Positions 8,700 to 18,034 of a DNA stretch of 64,000 bases are shown here, one piece after another. Below the pieces are notes generated by a model. The model worked only from the letters and a program-made list of their open reading frames with translations. It was not told the DNA's origin and did no database searches. Position 1 is the first letter of the stretch; each line of letters begins with the position of its first letter. Position numbers and translations under genes: made by a program. The stretch lies in the NCBI RefSeq assembly GCF_000813325.1, contig NZ_BBQE01000011.1, one strand, 5' to 3'. Origin of the DNA: Sulfurospirillum cavolei (GTDB lineage: Bacteria; Campylobacterota; Campylobacteria; Campylobacterales; Sulfurospirillaceae).

Positions 8700-10097
8700 C
8701 TAAAATAGTTGTGTCAATCTGTTCCATAACTTTGCGCCGAAGCCCTCGCTATGTTCTTCTTGGATATTGGCCAAGTCTTTCAGTTTTTCTTTTGCGTTGT
8801 CTGTTTGTAATTTTATGTTCGTATTGGTTGTCGTCGGTTCATTCTCTATCATCTCGTCATCATCTACGTCGTCAAAAAGTTTTTCTTGATAGTGGTGGCG
8901 ACTCGGTTCGATCGTCTCTTCTTTGTAACGTAATTTTTTATTGGAATCGATTTCATACGGCGTAAATTGACCGCCTCCGTAAAGCACGAGTCCGATAGCG
9001 GTTGAATAGCTTGGATCGCGTAAGGTTTCAAAAAGTCCGTCTATTTCTCTGGGTTTCGCGATACGAATCGGCACGTTGTCGAAAATAGCAGAGGCTAATT
9101 CTCGAATACCGTCTAATTTCGTCATACCGCCCGTTAAAACCACGCCCGCACCGATTTGTTCTTTAAAGCTACTGTCTTCAAGCGCTTTGGCTAAAATCAT
9201 TAAAGTCTCTTCGACGCGAACGTAAATGACGTTGGAGACGATATTGAGCGAAACTTCATGCGTGGAACCGTCGTCTCCGATCACGGGAAGTTCGATCAGT
9301 TCGTTTGAGTTGTTTTTTAAAGAACCGTAATTGATCTTAATCTCTTCGGCCGCTCCCAAAGGCGTGTGAAGTGCCGTCGATAAATCGTTGGTAATATTAA
9401 GTGATCCGACGCCTAAATAGTCGTTAAAACGCATTGAGTTACCCGCATGGATCATCACGTTACACGTCGCGCCGCCCATATCGATAACCGCAACGCCGAG
9501 TTCGCGTTCGTCGTGGTTTAAAACGGCGATAGCGGATGCATAGCAGTTCAAAACGATATTGTCGATTTCGACACCTGCAGATTTTACGGCTTTTCGAAGG
9601 TTGCTTAACGATGATTTTTGTGCGGTAATGATATGTACTTGTACTTCGAGCCTCGCGCCGTTCATGCCTAGCGGATCTTCAATAAATTCTTGGTCGTCGA
9701 CTTTAAAGTTGTAAGGTAATACATGGAGTTTTTCGTATTCGTTTGGAATGTTGGCATTGTGATCCGCCATTTGCATGGCTCGGTTAATCTCTTTGATGCC
9801 GATGTCACGGTTAGGAATATTGACGATACCGCTACTATCGACGCTTTTCGTATATGCTCCGGAGATGGAAACGATCACGCGTTCGTACTGTGTACCGGCA
9901 ACGCGTTTTGCATCGTTGAGTGCATTGCGAATGGATTTTGAAGCAAGGTCGATATTGGTAATAATACCTTTTTTTAGACCCTGAGACTTTGCAATACCCG
10001 CGCCTAAGATTTTGATGTCGCCGTCATCACTTTTTTGAGCAATAATTGCGCAAATCTTGGTTGAACCAATGTCAATGCCTAAAATCGTAGTGCTCAA
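8700..10097 (-). CDS. ftsA: Cell division protein FtsA
   Basis: Actin-like ATPase that tethers FtsZ filaments to the membrane. The 465-residue product shows the ASKHA phosphate loop GIDIGSTKICAI at the N-terminus, a second phosphate motif (VIDMGGATCNV) near residue 205, and an adenosine motif (VLTGGMTKLDG) near residue 325. An acidic linker leads to a C-terminal amphipathic helix (LWNRLTQLF) for membrane binding. The start is a TTG that directly follows the stop of the upstream chaperone gene, with AAAGGA six bases before it, so translation is probably coupled. Confidence 0.97.
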   Translation of the reverse strand: MSTTILGIDIGSTKICAIIAQKSDDGDIKILGAGIAKSQGLKKGIITNIDLASKSIRNALNDAKRVAGTQYERVIVSISGAYTKSVDSSGIVNIPNRDIGIKEINRAMQMADHNANIPNEYEKLHVLPYNFKVDDQEFIEDPLGMNGARLEVQVHIITAQKSSLSNLRKAVKSAGVEIDNIVLNCYASAIAVLNHDERELGVAVIDMGGATCNVMIHAGNSMRFNDYLGVGSLNITNDLSTALHTPLGAAEEIKINYGSLKNNSNELIELPVIGDDGSTHEVSLNIVSNVIYVRVEETLMILAKALEDSSFKEQIGAGVVLTGGMTKLDGIRELASAIFDNVPIRIAKPREIDGLFETLRDPSYSTAIGLVLYGGGQFTPYEIDSNKKLRYKEETIEPSRHHYQEKLFDDVDDDEMIENEPTTTNTNIKLQTDNAKEKLKDLANIQEEHSEGFGAKLWNRLTQLF

Positions 10098-11558
10098 CTA
10101 TTTTCCTTTATAATATTGCTCGATCGGATAAATCGTCGCAAGCTTTTTAATCAGATTTTGATTCAAGTCCGTTTGCTTTGCTTGTGCCACATTCTCGCTA
10201 ATCATACTAACGTATTGCTTAGCTTTGTCATTATTAAGCAACTTTTGTTCCAAAATCTCGTAAACAATGGCTTTCCCGTCAATAACTTGATAACCTTTTT
10301 TAGCCGTGTTATCAAAAACGTGACTTAAAAATTCGGTACTTTTCGCTTCGCTAAGTCCCGCAATCGACTTCACGCTGTCGCGACTAACAAAGCCGATGTC
10401 GGTACCGTTAAACGTATCGAGTCTGGCTTGTGCTTTTTTCTCCAACGCCGCCGATTTGAGTTCGTCGAGAAGGTTTTTAGCAGCTTCTTTTTTAGCAAGT
10501 TCGTAAGGCATGGGCTCTGGGAATTTAATCTCTTTGACTTTGACGACGACGTAGCGATTATCCACAATGAACGGTTTTAACACTTCGTCTTTTGCCGCCG
10601 TTTGGATTTTATCAACCGGAAACGTTGCATCGTCGTCGTAGATCGTTTTTGTTTCCGTAGCGTTGGTTTCGCCTTTTTTAAATGCCAAATACGTTTCGAG
10701 TGCCGTTTTCTTATCGCCTTTGAGTTTGAAATCTTTTAAAAGCGCGTCTTTCGCCTCGTCAAAGCTCATCAATTTACCGTCTGGATGCGTGTAATTATGT
10801 TTTTCTTGCGCGTAAAACTCTTCCAACTCTTTTGGATCGACTTTGGCATCCGAAGAAGCGATCGTAATCAGATCAATTAGGTAACTTTTTTTCGTGAGGT
10901 AGTTTGATTTGTGCGCATCCCAATAGGTTTTAATCTGCTCTTCGTTCACGTTGACTTCGTTGGGTTCTAGCGTTACGGATGCGACGGATAGGCGATCTTC
11001 CATAAAAAATGCCGACGTAAAAAGCTCGATCTCTTTTTGTGTTGCGGGAAGTTTAAACGCTTTTTCCAATTTTGCGTATAAAATCTCTTTTTCCAAGCTT
11101 TTTTCGTAGTCGCTCGGGTTGATTCGGTTGGCTTTTAAAATCGAGTAGTAAAGCTCTTTGCTAAACGTGCCGTTGTTTTGAAAATTCGGCGTGTTGACCA
11201 AGCGTTCCTTGACGTCTTCTTTCGTGGCTAAAAGTCCTATTTCATCGGCATAATTGAGGATAAGCGCTTGATTGATAAGATTTTGCATTACGATTTTATC
11301 AAGGCCCATTTGTTCGGCTTGTTCTTGGGTAAGTTTGCCTCCTAGAAGGTTGTTGTACATCGCGAAGTGGTTGGCATATGCGGATTGAAATTCTTGTACG
11401 GAGATGGAACGGTGACCGACTTTTGCTACGGACGCCGCACGGTCTTTATTTAAATCGTAAGCACCCCAGCCTACAAAACCGGCTCCTACGAAAGCGATCG
11501 TACTGATCCAAATCGTAACGACCAAGTATTTTTTATGACGTTGCATCCACGTAATCAT
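10098..11558 (-). CDS. SurA-N/PpiD-like periplasmic chaperone
   Basis: Membrane-anchored periplasmic folding factor of 486 residues. An N-terminal transmembrane helix (about 12-32) is followed by a SurA-type chaperone domain with NQALILNYADEIGL near residue 115. I see no clear parvulin (PpiC) active-site block; the region around 230-365 is divergent, so peptidyl-prolyl isomerase activity is doubtful. The same gene sits upstream of ftsA-ftsZ in C. jejuni (Cj0694, from memory). The ATG at 11558 has AAGGG upstream. It probably shares an operon with ftsA and ftsZ, with no gaps between the first two. Confidence 0.8.
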   Translation of the reverse strand: MITWMQRHKKYLVVTIWISTIAFVGAGFVGWGAYDLNKDRAASVAKVGHRSISVQEFQSAYANHFAMYNNLLGGKLTQEQAEQMGLDKIVMQNLINQALILNYADEIGLLATKEDVKERLVNTPNFQNNGTFSKELYYSILKANRINPSDYEKSLEKEILYAKLEKAFKLPATQKEIELFTSAFFMEDRLSVASVTLEPNEVNVNEEQIKTYWDAHKSNYLTKKSYLIDLITIASSDAKVDPKELEEFYAQEKHNYTHPDGKLMSFDEAKDALLKDFKLKGDKKTALETYLAFKKGETNATETKTIYDDDATFPVDKIQTAAKDEVLKPFIVDNRYVVVKVKEIKFPEPMPYELAKKEAAKNLLDELKSAALEKKAQARLDTFNGTDIGFVSRDSVKSIAGLSEAKSTEFLSHVFDNTAKKGYQVIDGKAIVYEILEQKLLNNDKAKQYVSMISENVAQAKQTDLNQNLIKKLATIYPIEQYYKGK

Positions 11559-11584
11559 TCAAGCCCTTTAAGAACGGTGTATTT

Positions 11585-11593
11585 TGATATAAT
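11585..11593 (+). promoter_or_regulatory. Extended -10 promoter of bioA
   Basis: TGATATAAT, a perfect extended -10 box 70 bases upstream of the bioA ATG, in the divergent gap between the PpiD-like gene and bioA. No -35 hexamer is obvious, and no BirA operator palindrome was recognised. Confidence 0.55.
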
Positions 11594-11662
11594 TCTATCC
11601 ATATAGTTATTAAATAACGATAAATTCAAAGAATCCTCCTAACAAAAAGGTCAAAAAGTATC

Positions 11663-12967
11663 ATGAATCCACAAACGTTAATTGATGCCGATTTAAAGCA
11701 TATTTGGCATCCTTGCACTCAAATGAAAGACCATGAAACGCTTCCGTTAATTCCGATTAAAAGCGGCAAAGGCGTCTATTTAACCGATTTTAATAACAAC
11801 CGTTATATCGACGGCGTTAGTTCGTGGTGGGTCAATCTTTTCGGTCATGCACATCCCTATATCAATCAAAAAGTCAAAGAGCAAATCGACACGTTGGAAC
11901 ACGTCATTTTTGCCGGATTTACGCATGAACCCATTATCCGACTTTCCGAACGTTTGTGCAAGCTTGCGCCAAGAGGTCTGGAAAAATGCTTTTATGCCGA
12001 TAACGGTTCAAGCGCGATCGAAGTCGCTTTGAAAATGAGCTTCCAATACCATCAAAACAAAGGGCAAAAGCGTCCTTTTTTCGTCTCCTTGCAAAACAGT
12101 TATCACGGAGAGACGATCGGTGCGCTTTCCGTGGGCGATGTTGCGTTGTATAAAGAGATTTACGAAGATATTTTAATACCGACGTTACAAGCGCCCGTTC
12201 CCAAAGATCAAAGCGAAGAGGCGGCTCGTGAAGCTGCATCGGGATTGGAAGCTATTTTTAAAGAGAAGGGCTCGGAAATCGCCGCTTTTATTATCGAGCC
12301 GTTGATTCAATGTTCCGGTTATATGCACATGTACCATCCGCTTTACATTGCGCTTGCCCGCAAACTGTGTGATCGTTACGATATTCATCTTATTGCCGAT
12401 GAAATCGCGGTTGGTTTCGGTCGAACGGGTAAAATGTTTGCGTGTGAGCATGCCGACGTTAGTCCTGATTTTATGACCTTGTCCAAAGGCCTTACGGGCG
12501 GATATTTACCGCTTTCGGTGGTCTTGACGACTCAAAAAGTGTACGATGCGTTTTATTGCGATTACACCGAATTCAAAGCTTTTTTACATTCACACAGCTA
12601 CACGGGCAATCCGATCGCATGCAGTGCCGCAAATGCGGTGTTGGACCTGTTTGAAAACGAAGCGGTACTGGAAAAAAATCATGAAAAAATTGCTTTTATC
12701 GCGCAATGCCTTGAGCGTTTTAAAACACTCGGTAATGTCAAAAGCGTGCGCCAAACGGGCATGATTGCCGCAGTCGAGCTTAAAACCTATCCCGTTTCGT
12801 TTCGCGTTAATTTGAAAATTTTTCAGTACGCCTTAGGTAAAGGGGTTATTTTACGTCCGCTCGGTAACGTGGTCTATTTTATGCCTCCTTACGTCATCAC
12901 ATGTGAAGAGATCGAGACGATGATGGATGCCGCGTATGAGGCGATTGTAAGTCTAGATGCGCTATAA
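11663..12967 (+). CDS. bioA: Adenosylmethionine-8-amino-7-oxononanoate aminotransferase
   Basis: PLP enzyme of biotin synthesis that converts KAPA to DAPA using S-adenosylmethionine as amino donor. The 434-residue product opens with the HIWHPCTQM signature of BioA and contains the aromatic SSWWVNLFGH motif near residue 53. The PLP-lysine motif TLSKGLTGGYLPLSV is near residue 275, and the class-III aminotransferase loop DEIAVGFGRTG is near residue 250. No other bio genes adjoin, so biotin genes are scattered. The ATG at 11663 is at the expected homologous start, although its ribosome site is weak. Confidence 0.95.
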   Translation: MNPQTLIDADLKHIWHPCTQMKDHETLPLIPIKSGKGVYLTDFNNNRYIDGVSSWWVNLFGHAHPYINQKVKEQIDTLEHVIFAGFTHEPIIRLSERLCKLAPRGLEKCFYADNGSSAIEVALKMSFQYHQNKGQKRPFFVSLQNSYHGETIGALSVGDVALYKEIYEDILIPTLQAPVPKDQSEEAAREAASGLEAIFKEKGSEIAAFIIEPLIQCSGYMHMYHPLYIALARKLCDRYDIHLIADEIAVGFGRTGKMFACEHADVSPDFMTLSKGLTGGYLPLSVVLTTQKVYDAFYCDYTEFKAFLHSHSYTGNPIACSAANAVLDLFENEAVLEKNHEKIAFIAQCLERFKTLGNVKSVRQTGMIAAVELKTYPVSFRVNLKIFQYALGKGVILRPLGNVVYFMPPYVITCEEIETMMDAAYEAIVSLDAL

Positions 12968-12997
12968 TACGCCCCTTATTTTTAAGAAGGATTTTGC

Positions 12998-13915
12998 GTG
13001 AATATTCCCCACATCCCCGTACTTTTAAACGAAGTCAAAGCAGCTTTTCAAGGCATTGACGAGGGTGTTATCGTGGATTGCACGCTTGGATACGGCGGTC
13101 ACAGCGAAGCCCTTTTGGAGCAAAATCCGAATATTAAACTCATCGGTTGCGATCAAGACGCAGAAGCGTTACGTTTTAGTCAAAAACGTTTGGAACGTTT
13201 TGGAGAACGCGTACAGTTTGAACACGATAATTTTTCCAACGTGATCGCGAAATACCGACACCTTCCTCTTCGAGGAATCCTCGCCGATATCGGCGTTTCG
13301 TCTTTACAGCTTGATAAAAAAGAGCGTGGTTTTGCCTTTGATTCGGACGTGTTGGATATGCGTATGAATCCAGAGCAAGAACTCAGCGCTTACGACGTGA
13401 TCAACCGTTACGACCAAGATGCGCTGGAGTTTATTTTACGCGAGTACGGCGAGATTCACGAGCATAAAAAATTGGCACAACTCATTTGCGACGCAAGGGC
13501 AAAAGCACCGATAAAGAGTGCTAAAGAGCTCTCCAAAATTGCCGAAAAAGTCGGCGGCAAGAAGAAAATTCATCCTTCGACGCTTCTGTTTCAAGCGATT
13601 CGCATCGAAGTCAATAACGAGCTGGGCGTTTTGAGCACGCTTTTAGAAAGTATCAAAAATGCCGATCTTGAACATTGCATTGTGGGGATTATTTCGTTTC
13701 ACTCTTTGGAAGATCGTATCGTCAAGCAAACGTTTAAACTGTGGAGTCAAAACTGTATTTGCCCGCCCGAAGTCATGCGATGTATGTGCGGTAATAACCA
13801 TGCTATCGGAAAACTCCTGAGCAAAAAGCCGATAGAAGCGAGTGCCGCGGAGTTGAAGAAAAATCCCAGAAGTCGCAGTGCAAAACTTCGAATTTTTGAG
13901 ATAAGAAGAGCCTAA
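12998..13915 (+). CDS. rsmH: 16S rRNA (cytosine-1402-N4) methyltransferase RsmH
   Basis: SAM-dependent methylation of C1402 in the ribosomal P site. The 305-residue protein shows HIPVLLNEV at the start, the SAM loop DCTLGYGGHS near residue 27, the ADIGVSSLQLD motif near residue 97, and the C-terminal IISFHSLEDRIVK block near residue 230, all diagnostic of RsmH/MraW. The start codon is a GTG or ATG-equivalent at 12998 with AAGGA upstream. A TATAAT at 12963-12968, overlapping the bioA stop, may be its own promoter. The stop overlaps the next start by one base. Confidence 0.96.
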   Translation: MNIPHIPVLLNEVKAAFQGIDEGVIVDCTLGYGGHSEALLEQNPNIKLIGCDQDAEALRFSQKRLERFGERVQFEHDNFSNVIAKYRHLPLRGILADIGVSSLQLDKKERGFAFDSDVLDMRMNPEQELSAYDVINRYDQDALEFILREYGEIHEHKKLAQLICDARAKAPIKSAKELSKIAEKVGGKKKIHPSTLLFQAIRIEVNNELGVLSTLLESIKNADLEHCIVGIISFHSLEDRIVKQTFKLWSQNCICPPEVMRCMCGNNHAIGKLLSKKPIEASAAELKKNPRSRSAKLRIFEIRRA

Positions 13916-14199
13916 TGGACGATAAAAATCAGCTACTCGATCAATACGACGCGGAGCAAAGGGTCGAAAAAAATCTCGATTTTCGCTTTTTATTACTGGT
14001 CTATATGGTCATCGGCGTCGCTTTTTTATTGATTTTGCCGAAAATTTATATCAAAAACCAAATCTATTATATGAGCCGCGATATTAATAAACTCTACGGC
14101 GAGTATTCGATTCTCAAGGAAGAGAACCGCGTTTTGAAGCAAAATTTGGAAAATATCCGTTTTAAAAACCAGATTTTGGATACGATCTACATCAATTAA
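13915..14199 (+). CDS. FtsL-like small division protein
   Basis: A bitopic membrane protein of 94 residues: a short acidic cytoplasmic tail, one membrane helix (about 24-44), then a periplasmic coiled coil (LYGEYSILKEENRVLKQNLE). This shape, and the position directly after rsmH where ftsL sits in many bacteria, suggest an FtsL/DivIC-type member of the divisome. FtsL proteins diverge too fast to name it on sequence alone. Its ATG overlaps the rsmH stop by one base, which indicates coupling. Confidence 0.6.
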   Translation: MDDKNQLLDQYDAEQRVEKNLDFRFLLLVYMVIGVAFLLILPKIYIKNQIYYMSRDINKLYGEYSILKEENRVLKQNLENIRFKNQILDTIYIN

Positions 14200-14232
14200 T
14201 TTTCTTACATGTACGTTTTTTAGGAGTGCGAT

Positions 14233-15552
14233 ATGTCTTTTGAAATACAAACGATAGCTTTGTTCGTCGGTATCGGCGTGTGGATGATTGCGACGGCGCT
14301 TTGGCTGTACGCTTCGTTTCGGGATAAAGCGAGGGAACTTGGCGAATTACGTAGTTTTTGTACGACGCTTCAAAGCGAAAATATGGAGCTCAGCGTTCAA
14401 AAAGCCAAATTGGAAGCCGAACTCGTCGCCCAAAAAGAGGGTAATGCCGCGTTAAAAGCCGATTTGGAGGAGCAAAGCCAAAAGTTGGAGCTCAAACTTA
14501 ACGCTATTATGGAACAACACTTGGAGAAAAAGCTCCAAAAATTGGACGAAACATCGACCAAGTCGCTTGAAACGCTTTTAAAACCGTTTAAAGAAAATTT
14601 AGAAACTTTTAAAAAGAGCGTGGAAACGTCTCAAGAGCACAGTACGAAAAAATTTGCCGAACTCTCCAAAGAGATCGAACTCGTGGCGCGTGCGGGGCTC
14701 AATATCTCCAAAGAGGCGGAAAACCTGACCAAAGCACTCAAAGGTAAAAAACAGAGTCAAGGCAGTTGGGGCGAGATGATTTTGGAGAGCGTTTTGGAGT
14801 ATTCTGGGCTTCTAAAAGGGGTGCATTACGAAACGCAAGAGAGTTATAAAGACGAAGAGGGACGCACCAAACGCCCCGACGTGATTATCAAGTTACCGCA
14901 AGAAAGAACGATCATTATCGATTCGAAAGTTTCCCTCAACAGTTACGACGAATACGTGCGCGCCGAGAGCGACGAAGAGAAACGTTATGCCGCCAAAACG
15001 TTAACGGCGGCGTTTCGCGAACATGTCGATACGCTGGATTCCAAAGATTACGCGCATTACCAACAAGGTACGCTTCAATACGTCTTTATGTTCGTGCCTA
15101 TCGAAGGGGCATTTTCGGTAGCCGTGAGCGAAGATCCGAAACTGTACGAGTATGCTTTGCGTAAGCATATCGCTATCGTCAATCCTTCCACGCTGACCGT
15201 TTCGTTGCGTACGATTTATCTCTACTGGCAAAGCGAACAGTCCAGTACGCTTGCTTCAAAACTCTTTGACGAAGCGGGAAAAATGTACGATAAAATGGTC
15301 GGTTTTGCCGAAAACTTTAGGCGGGTAGGTGCGCAAATTCAAACCCTTAACAACAGCTACGACATCGCGCATAAACAACTCACCGAAGGTTCGGGCAATA
15401 TTATGAGCAGGGTTGAAAACCTCAAACGACTCGGTGCAAAAGCGACGAAAAACCTCAAAGACGCCAAGATCGACTATCAAGATTTCAATCCCGAAGTCGA
15501 AACCGTCGAACTTTTGGAAGATAAGCAAGACGAGCAAGAAACTGACATGTAA
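14233..15552 (+). CDS. rmuC: DNA recombination protein RmuC
   Basis: RmuC-family protein of 439 residues. It has an N-terminal membrane helix (about 7-27), a long coiled coil (30-170), then the conserved nuclease-like core starting QGSWGEMILESVLEYSGL near residue 176, with RPDVIIKLPQ and IIDSKVSL near 215-235, resembling a PD-(D/E)XK fold. In E. coli, loss of RmuC alters rearrangements at inverted repeats; its biochemical role remains uncertain. TAGGAG precedes the ATG by eight bases. It sits 33 bases after the FtsL-like gene. Confidence 0.93.
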   Translation: MSFEIQTIALFVGIGVWMIATALWLYASFRDKARELGELRSFCTTLQSENMELSVQKAKLEAELVAQKEGNAALKADLEEQSQKLELKLNAIMEQHLEKKLQKLDETSTKSLETLLKPFKENLETFKKSVETSQEHSTKKFAELSKEIELVARAGLNISKEAENLTKALKGKKQSQGSWGEMILESVLEYSGLLKGVHYETQESYKDEEGRTKRPDVIIKLPQERTIIIDSKVSLNSYDEYVRAESDEEKRYAAKTLTAAFREHVDTLDSKDYAHYQQGTLQYVFMFVPIEGAFSVAVSEDPKLYEYALRKHIAIVNPSTLTVSLRTIYLYWQSEQSSTLASKLFDEAGKMYDKMVGFAENFRRVGAQIQTLNNSYDIAHKQLTEGSGNIMSRVENLKRLGAKATKNLKDAKIDYQDFNPEVETVELLEDKQDEQETDM

Positions 15553-15617
15553 GGTTTTCCGTTTATCTTCGCAAAAGCCTTGAAGCGTTAGAATGTCACA
15601 AAAAACAAGGATAAAAA

Positions 15618-17780
15618 ATGTCCGAAAAGCAGTTTGACCTTGACGTGAAAGGCATGACGTGTGCGGCATGTTCGGCGCGAATTGAACGTGTATTAAACAA
15701 AATAGAGGGCGTAAACGCCAACGTCAATCTTGCCGCCGAGAGTGCTCACGTCACCTCTTCCAATCCCGATATTACGTTAGAACACATCATCCAAACCATC
15801 GAAAAAACAGGCTTTCAAGCGAGTGAACTCGAAAAAGTCGATCCAGAGCAAAAAAGCTTGGAAAAAGAGCAGGAGTACCGCAAGCTCTTGATTCAATTTT
15901 GTATTGCGGCACTGCTGACATTGCCGTTTTTTATCGAAATGCTTTTTATGCTCACGGGTTATCATCTTTGGCATATGCCGCCCTTTTTACAGCTTCTTTT
16001 AGCGAGCGTCGTACAGTTTTACGCCGGAGCAAAGTTTTACAAAGGTGCTTACAAAAGTTTGGCGGGCGGGGGTGCTAATATGGACGTTTTGGTCGTCTTA
16101 GGCACGAGTGCTGCGTATCTTTTAAGCCTTGGCGTAATGGTTTTAGGGTTCTCTGGGCATTTGTATTTTGAAGCTTCCGCTTCAGTCATTACGTTGGTAC
16201 TTTTAGGAAAACTCTTAGAACTCCGCGCGAAAGCGAAAACGGGTTTTGCCATCCAAAAGCTCCTTCATCTTCAGCCAAAAACCGCTTTTGTCGAAAAAGA
16301 GGGAAAGTTTCAAGAGGTGAGTATCGAGAGCTTACATGTCGGCGATATTTTCGTCGTCAAAGCGGGAGAGGGCATCCCCACCGACGGTATCGTTTTGGAA
16401 GGGCATAGCGTGGTAGACGAGTCGATGATGACGGGAGAGAGCCTTCCCGTTCTCAAAACCCAAGGCGATAAAGTCGTGGGTGCGACGAAAAATGCGGACG
16501 GTATGCTTAAATGCCAAGCAACCAAAGTGGGCTCCGACACCTTTTTAGCCTCCGTCGTGAAACTCATCGAAGAGGCGCAAGGCTCTAAGGCTCCTATTCA
16601 ACGTCTTGCCGACAGGATTTCGGGTATTTTTGTTCCCGTCGTCGTAAGCGTCGCCGCAATCACGTTTATCGCGTGGTGGATGTTGGGAGCGGGATTTGAA
16701 AATGCGCTGATTAACGCCGTGGCGGTTTTAGTCATCGCGTGTCCGTGCGCTTTAGGGCTTGCGACGCCCACGGCAATCATGGTCGGCGTAGGGCGCGGAG
16801 CCGGCGAGGGCATTCTCATCAAAAATGCCGAAGTGCTTGAAAACATCGGCAAAATCACGGCGGTAGTTTTTGATAAAACGGGAACCTTGACCTACGGCGA
16901 CGTTAAAGTCAATGCCGTCGTTGCACACGATAATGCGAGTCAAGAGGAAATTTTAACGCTTTGTGCGGCGTTGGAAGAGGGCTCAAACCATCCGCTTGCC
17001 AAAGCGATCGTTACCGCCGCCGCGTCTTCAAAACAAGCGATGAGCGATTTTCACAATTATTCGGGGCAGGGGATTTCGGGCATTATCGGGGGCGTGCTTT
17101 ATTACGCGGGGTCGCTTCACTTCGTCGCGCAAATGAGCGGATGCGACGTGAGCAAAAAGATTAGACCTTACGTAGAAGAGGGCAACAGCATCGTAGCACT
17201 TGGAACGCAAGAGAGCATTTTAGGCTATATCGTCATTTCCGATACGCTTCGCGAAAGTGCCAAAGAGGCGATTGCCAAACTACGCGAGCGAAATATCGAC
17301 GTTTATATGCTCACGGGCGATCATGAAGCTAGCGCACACGCGATCGCCGAGCGTTTAGGCATTTCGCATGTTTTTGCCGAAGTGTTACCGCATCAAAAAG
17401 CCGATAAAATCGCTGAGCTCAAAGCGCAAAATGCATTTGTCTGTATGGTGGGGGATGGCATCAACGATGCGCCCGCACTTGCACTTTCCGACGTTGCCGT
17501 AGCGATGGCGCAAGGCTCGGACATTGCCATCGAGAGTGCGGACCTTATTTTGACGAAAAACGATCCGATGAACGTTTTACACGCGATCGATCTCTCTCGT
17601 GCTACGATGTCAAAAATTAAACAAAACCTTTTCTTGGCATTTGTGTATAATACCCTAGCGATCCCGCTCGCCTTTTTAGGAATGCTGAGTCCCGTCGTCG
17701 CAGGTGCGGCAATGGCGATGAGTTCGGTATCGGTTGTGAGCAATTCGCTCCTACTTCGACGTTGGAAAATTAAACTTTAA
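15618..17780 (+). CDS. copA: Copper-exporting P1B-type ATPase
   Basis: Pumps Cu(I) out of the cytoplasm at the cost of ATP. The 720-residue protein has one N-terminal heavy-metal-binding domain with GMTCAACS (residues 11-18), membrane helices, an A-domain TGES motif near residue 273, the ion-binding CPCALGLATPTA near residue 376, the phosphorylated aspartate in DKTGTLT near 419, the SHPLA P1B signature, and GDGINDAPA near 613. CPC plus the single CxxC domain supports copper (or silver). AAGGA precedes the ATG. The copZ-like chaperone follows 14 bases later. Confidence 0.95.
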   Translation: MSEKQFDLDVKGMTCAACSARIERVLNKIEGVNANVNLAAESAHVTSSNPDITLEHIIQTIEKTGFQASELEKVDPEQKSLEKEQEYRKLLIQFCIAALLTLPFFIEMLFMLTGYHLWHMPPFLQLLLASVVQFYAGAKFYKGAYKSLAGGGANMDVLVVLGTSAAYLLSLGVMVLGFSGHLYFEASASVITLVLLGKLLELRAKAKTGFAIQKLLHLQPKTAFVEKEGKFQEVSIESLHVGDIFVVKAGEGIPTDGIVLEGHSVVDESMMTGESLPVLKTQGDKVVGATKNADGMLKCQATKVGSDTFLASVVKLIEEAQGSKAPIQRLADRISGIFVPVVVSVAAITFIAWWMLGAGFENALINAVAVLVIACPCALGLATPTAIMVGVGRGAGEGILIKNAEVLENIGKITAVVFDKTGTLTYGDVKVNAVVAHDNASQEEILTLCAALEEGSNHPLAKAIVTAAASSKQAMSDFHNYSGQGISGIIGGVLYYAGSLHFVAQMSGCDVSKKIRPYVEEGNSIVALGTQESILGYIVISDTLRESAKEAIAKLRERNIDVYMLTGDHEASAHAIAERLGISHVFAEVLPHQKADKIAELKAQNAFVCMVGDGINDAPALALSDVAVAMAQGSDIAIESADLILTKNDPMNVLHAIDLSRATMSKIKQNLFLAFVYNTLAIPLAFLGMLSPVVAGAAMAMSSVSVVSNSLLLRRWKIKL

Positions 17781-17794
17781 TCAAAGGAAAATCT

Positions 17795-18001
17795 ATGGCA
17801 AATATAACCTTAACGGTCAAAGGCATGAGTTGCATGGGATGCGTCAAAAGCGTCAAAGGCGTGTTGGAGGCGATCAAAGGCGTGAGCAAAGTCGATGTCG
17901 ATCTAGCCAGCGGAAAAACCATCATCGAATACGATGCACCGATCGACGTCAGCGTGTTTGAAAAAGCGATCGACGAAGCGGGTTTTGAAGTCGAGCAATA
18001 A
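17795..18001 (+). CDS. copZ: Copper chaperone, heavy-metal-associated domain
   Basis: A 68-residue single HMA domain with metal site GMSCMGCVKSV (residues 9-19), the size and shape of CopZ. It should bind Cu(I) and hand it to the neighbouring CopA. AAAGGA precedes the ATG, and it is co-transcribed with copA. No CueR or CsoR-type regulator is visible next to the pair. Confidence 0.88.
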   Translation: MANITLTVKGMSCMGCVKSVKGVLEAIKGVSKVDVDLASGKTIIEYDAPIDVSVFEKAIDEAGFEVEQ

Positions 18002-18010
18002 TCGTGCTTG

Positions 18011-18034
18011 GAAGTAGGCGAATGCGCCTACTTC
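18011..18034. terminator. Hairpin between convergent copZ and nnrS
   Basis: Perfect ten-pair inverted repeat GAAGTAGGCG / CGCCTACTTC with a four-base loop, lying between the copZ stop and the nnrS stop and overlapping the last nnrS codons. There is no long U-run, so termination strength is uncertain. Confidence 0.6.

Noticed and set aside
10098..11558. A full parvulin isomerase domain in the PpiD-like protein
   Set aside because: The SurA-type N-domain is clear, but I could not find the conserved parvulin catalytic blocks, so isomerase activity was not claimed.
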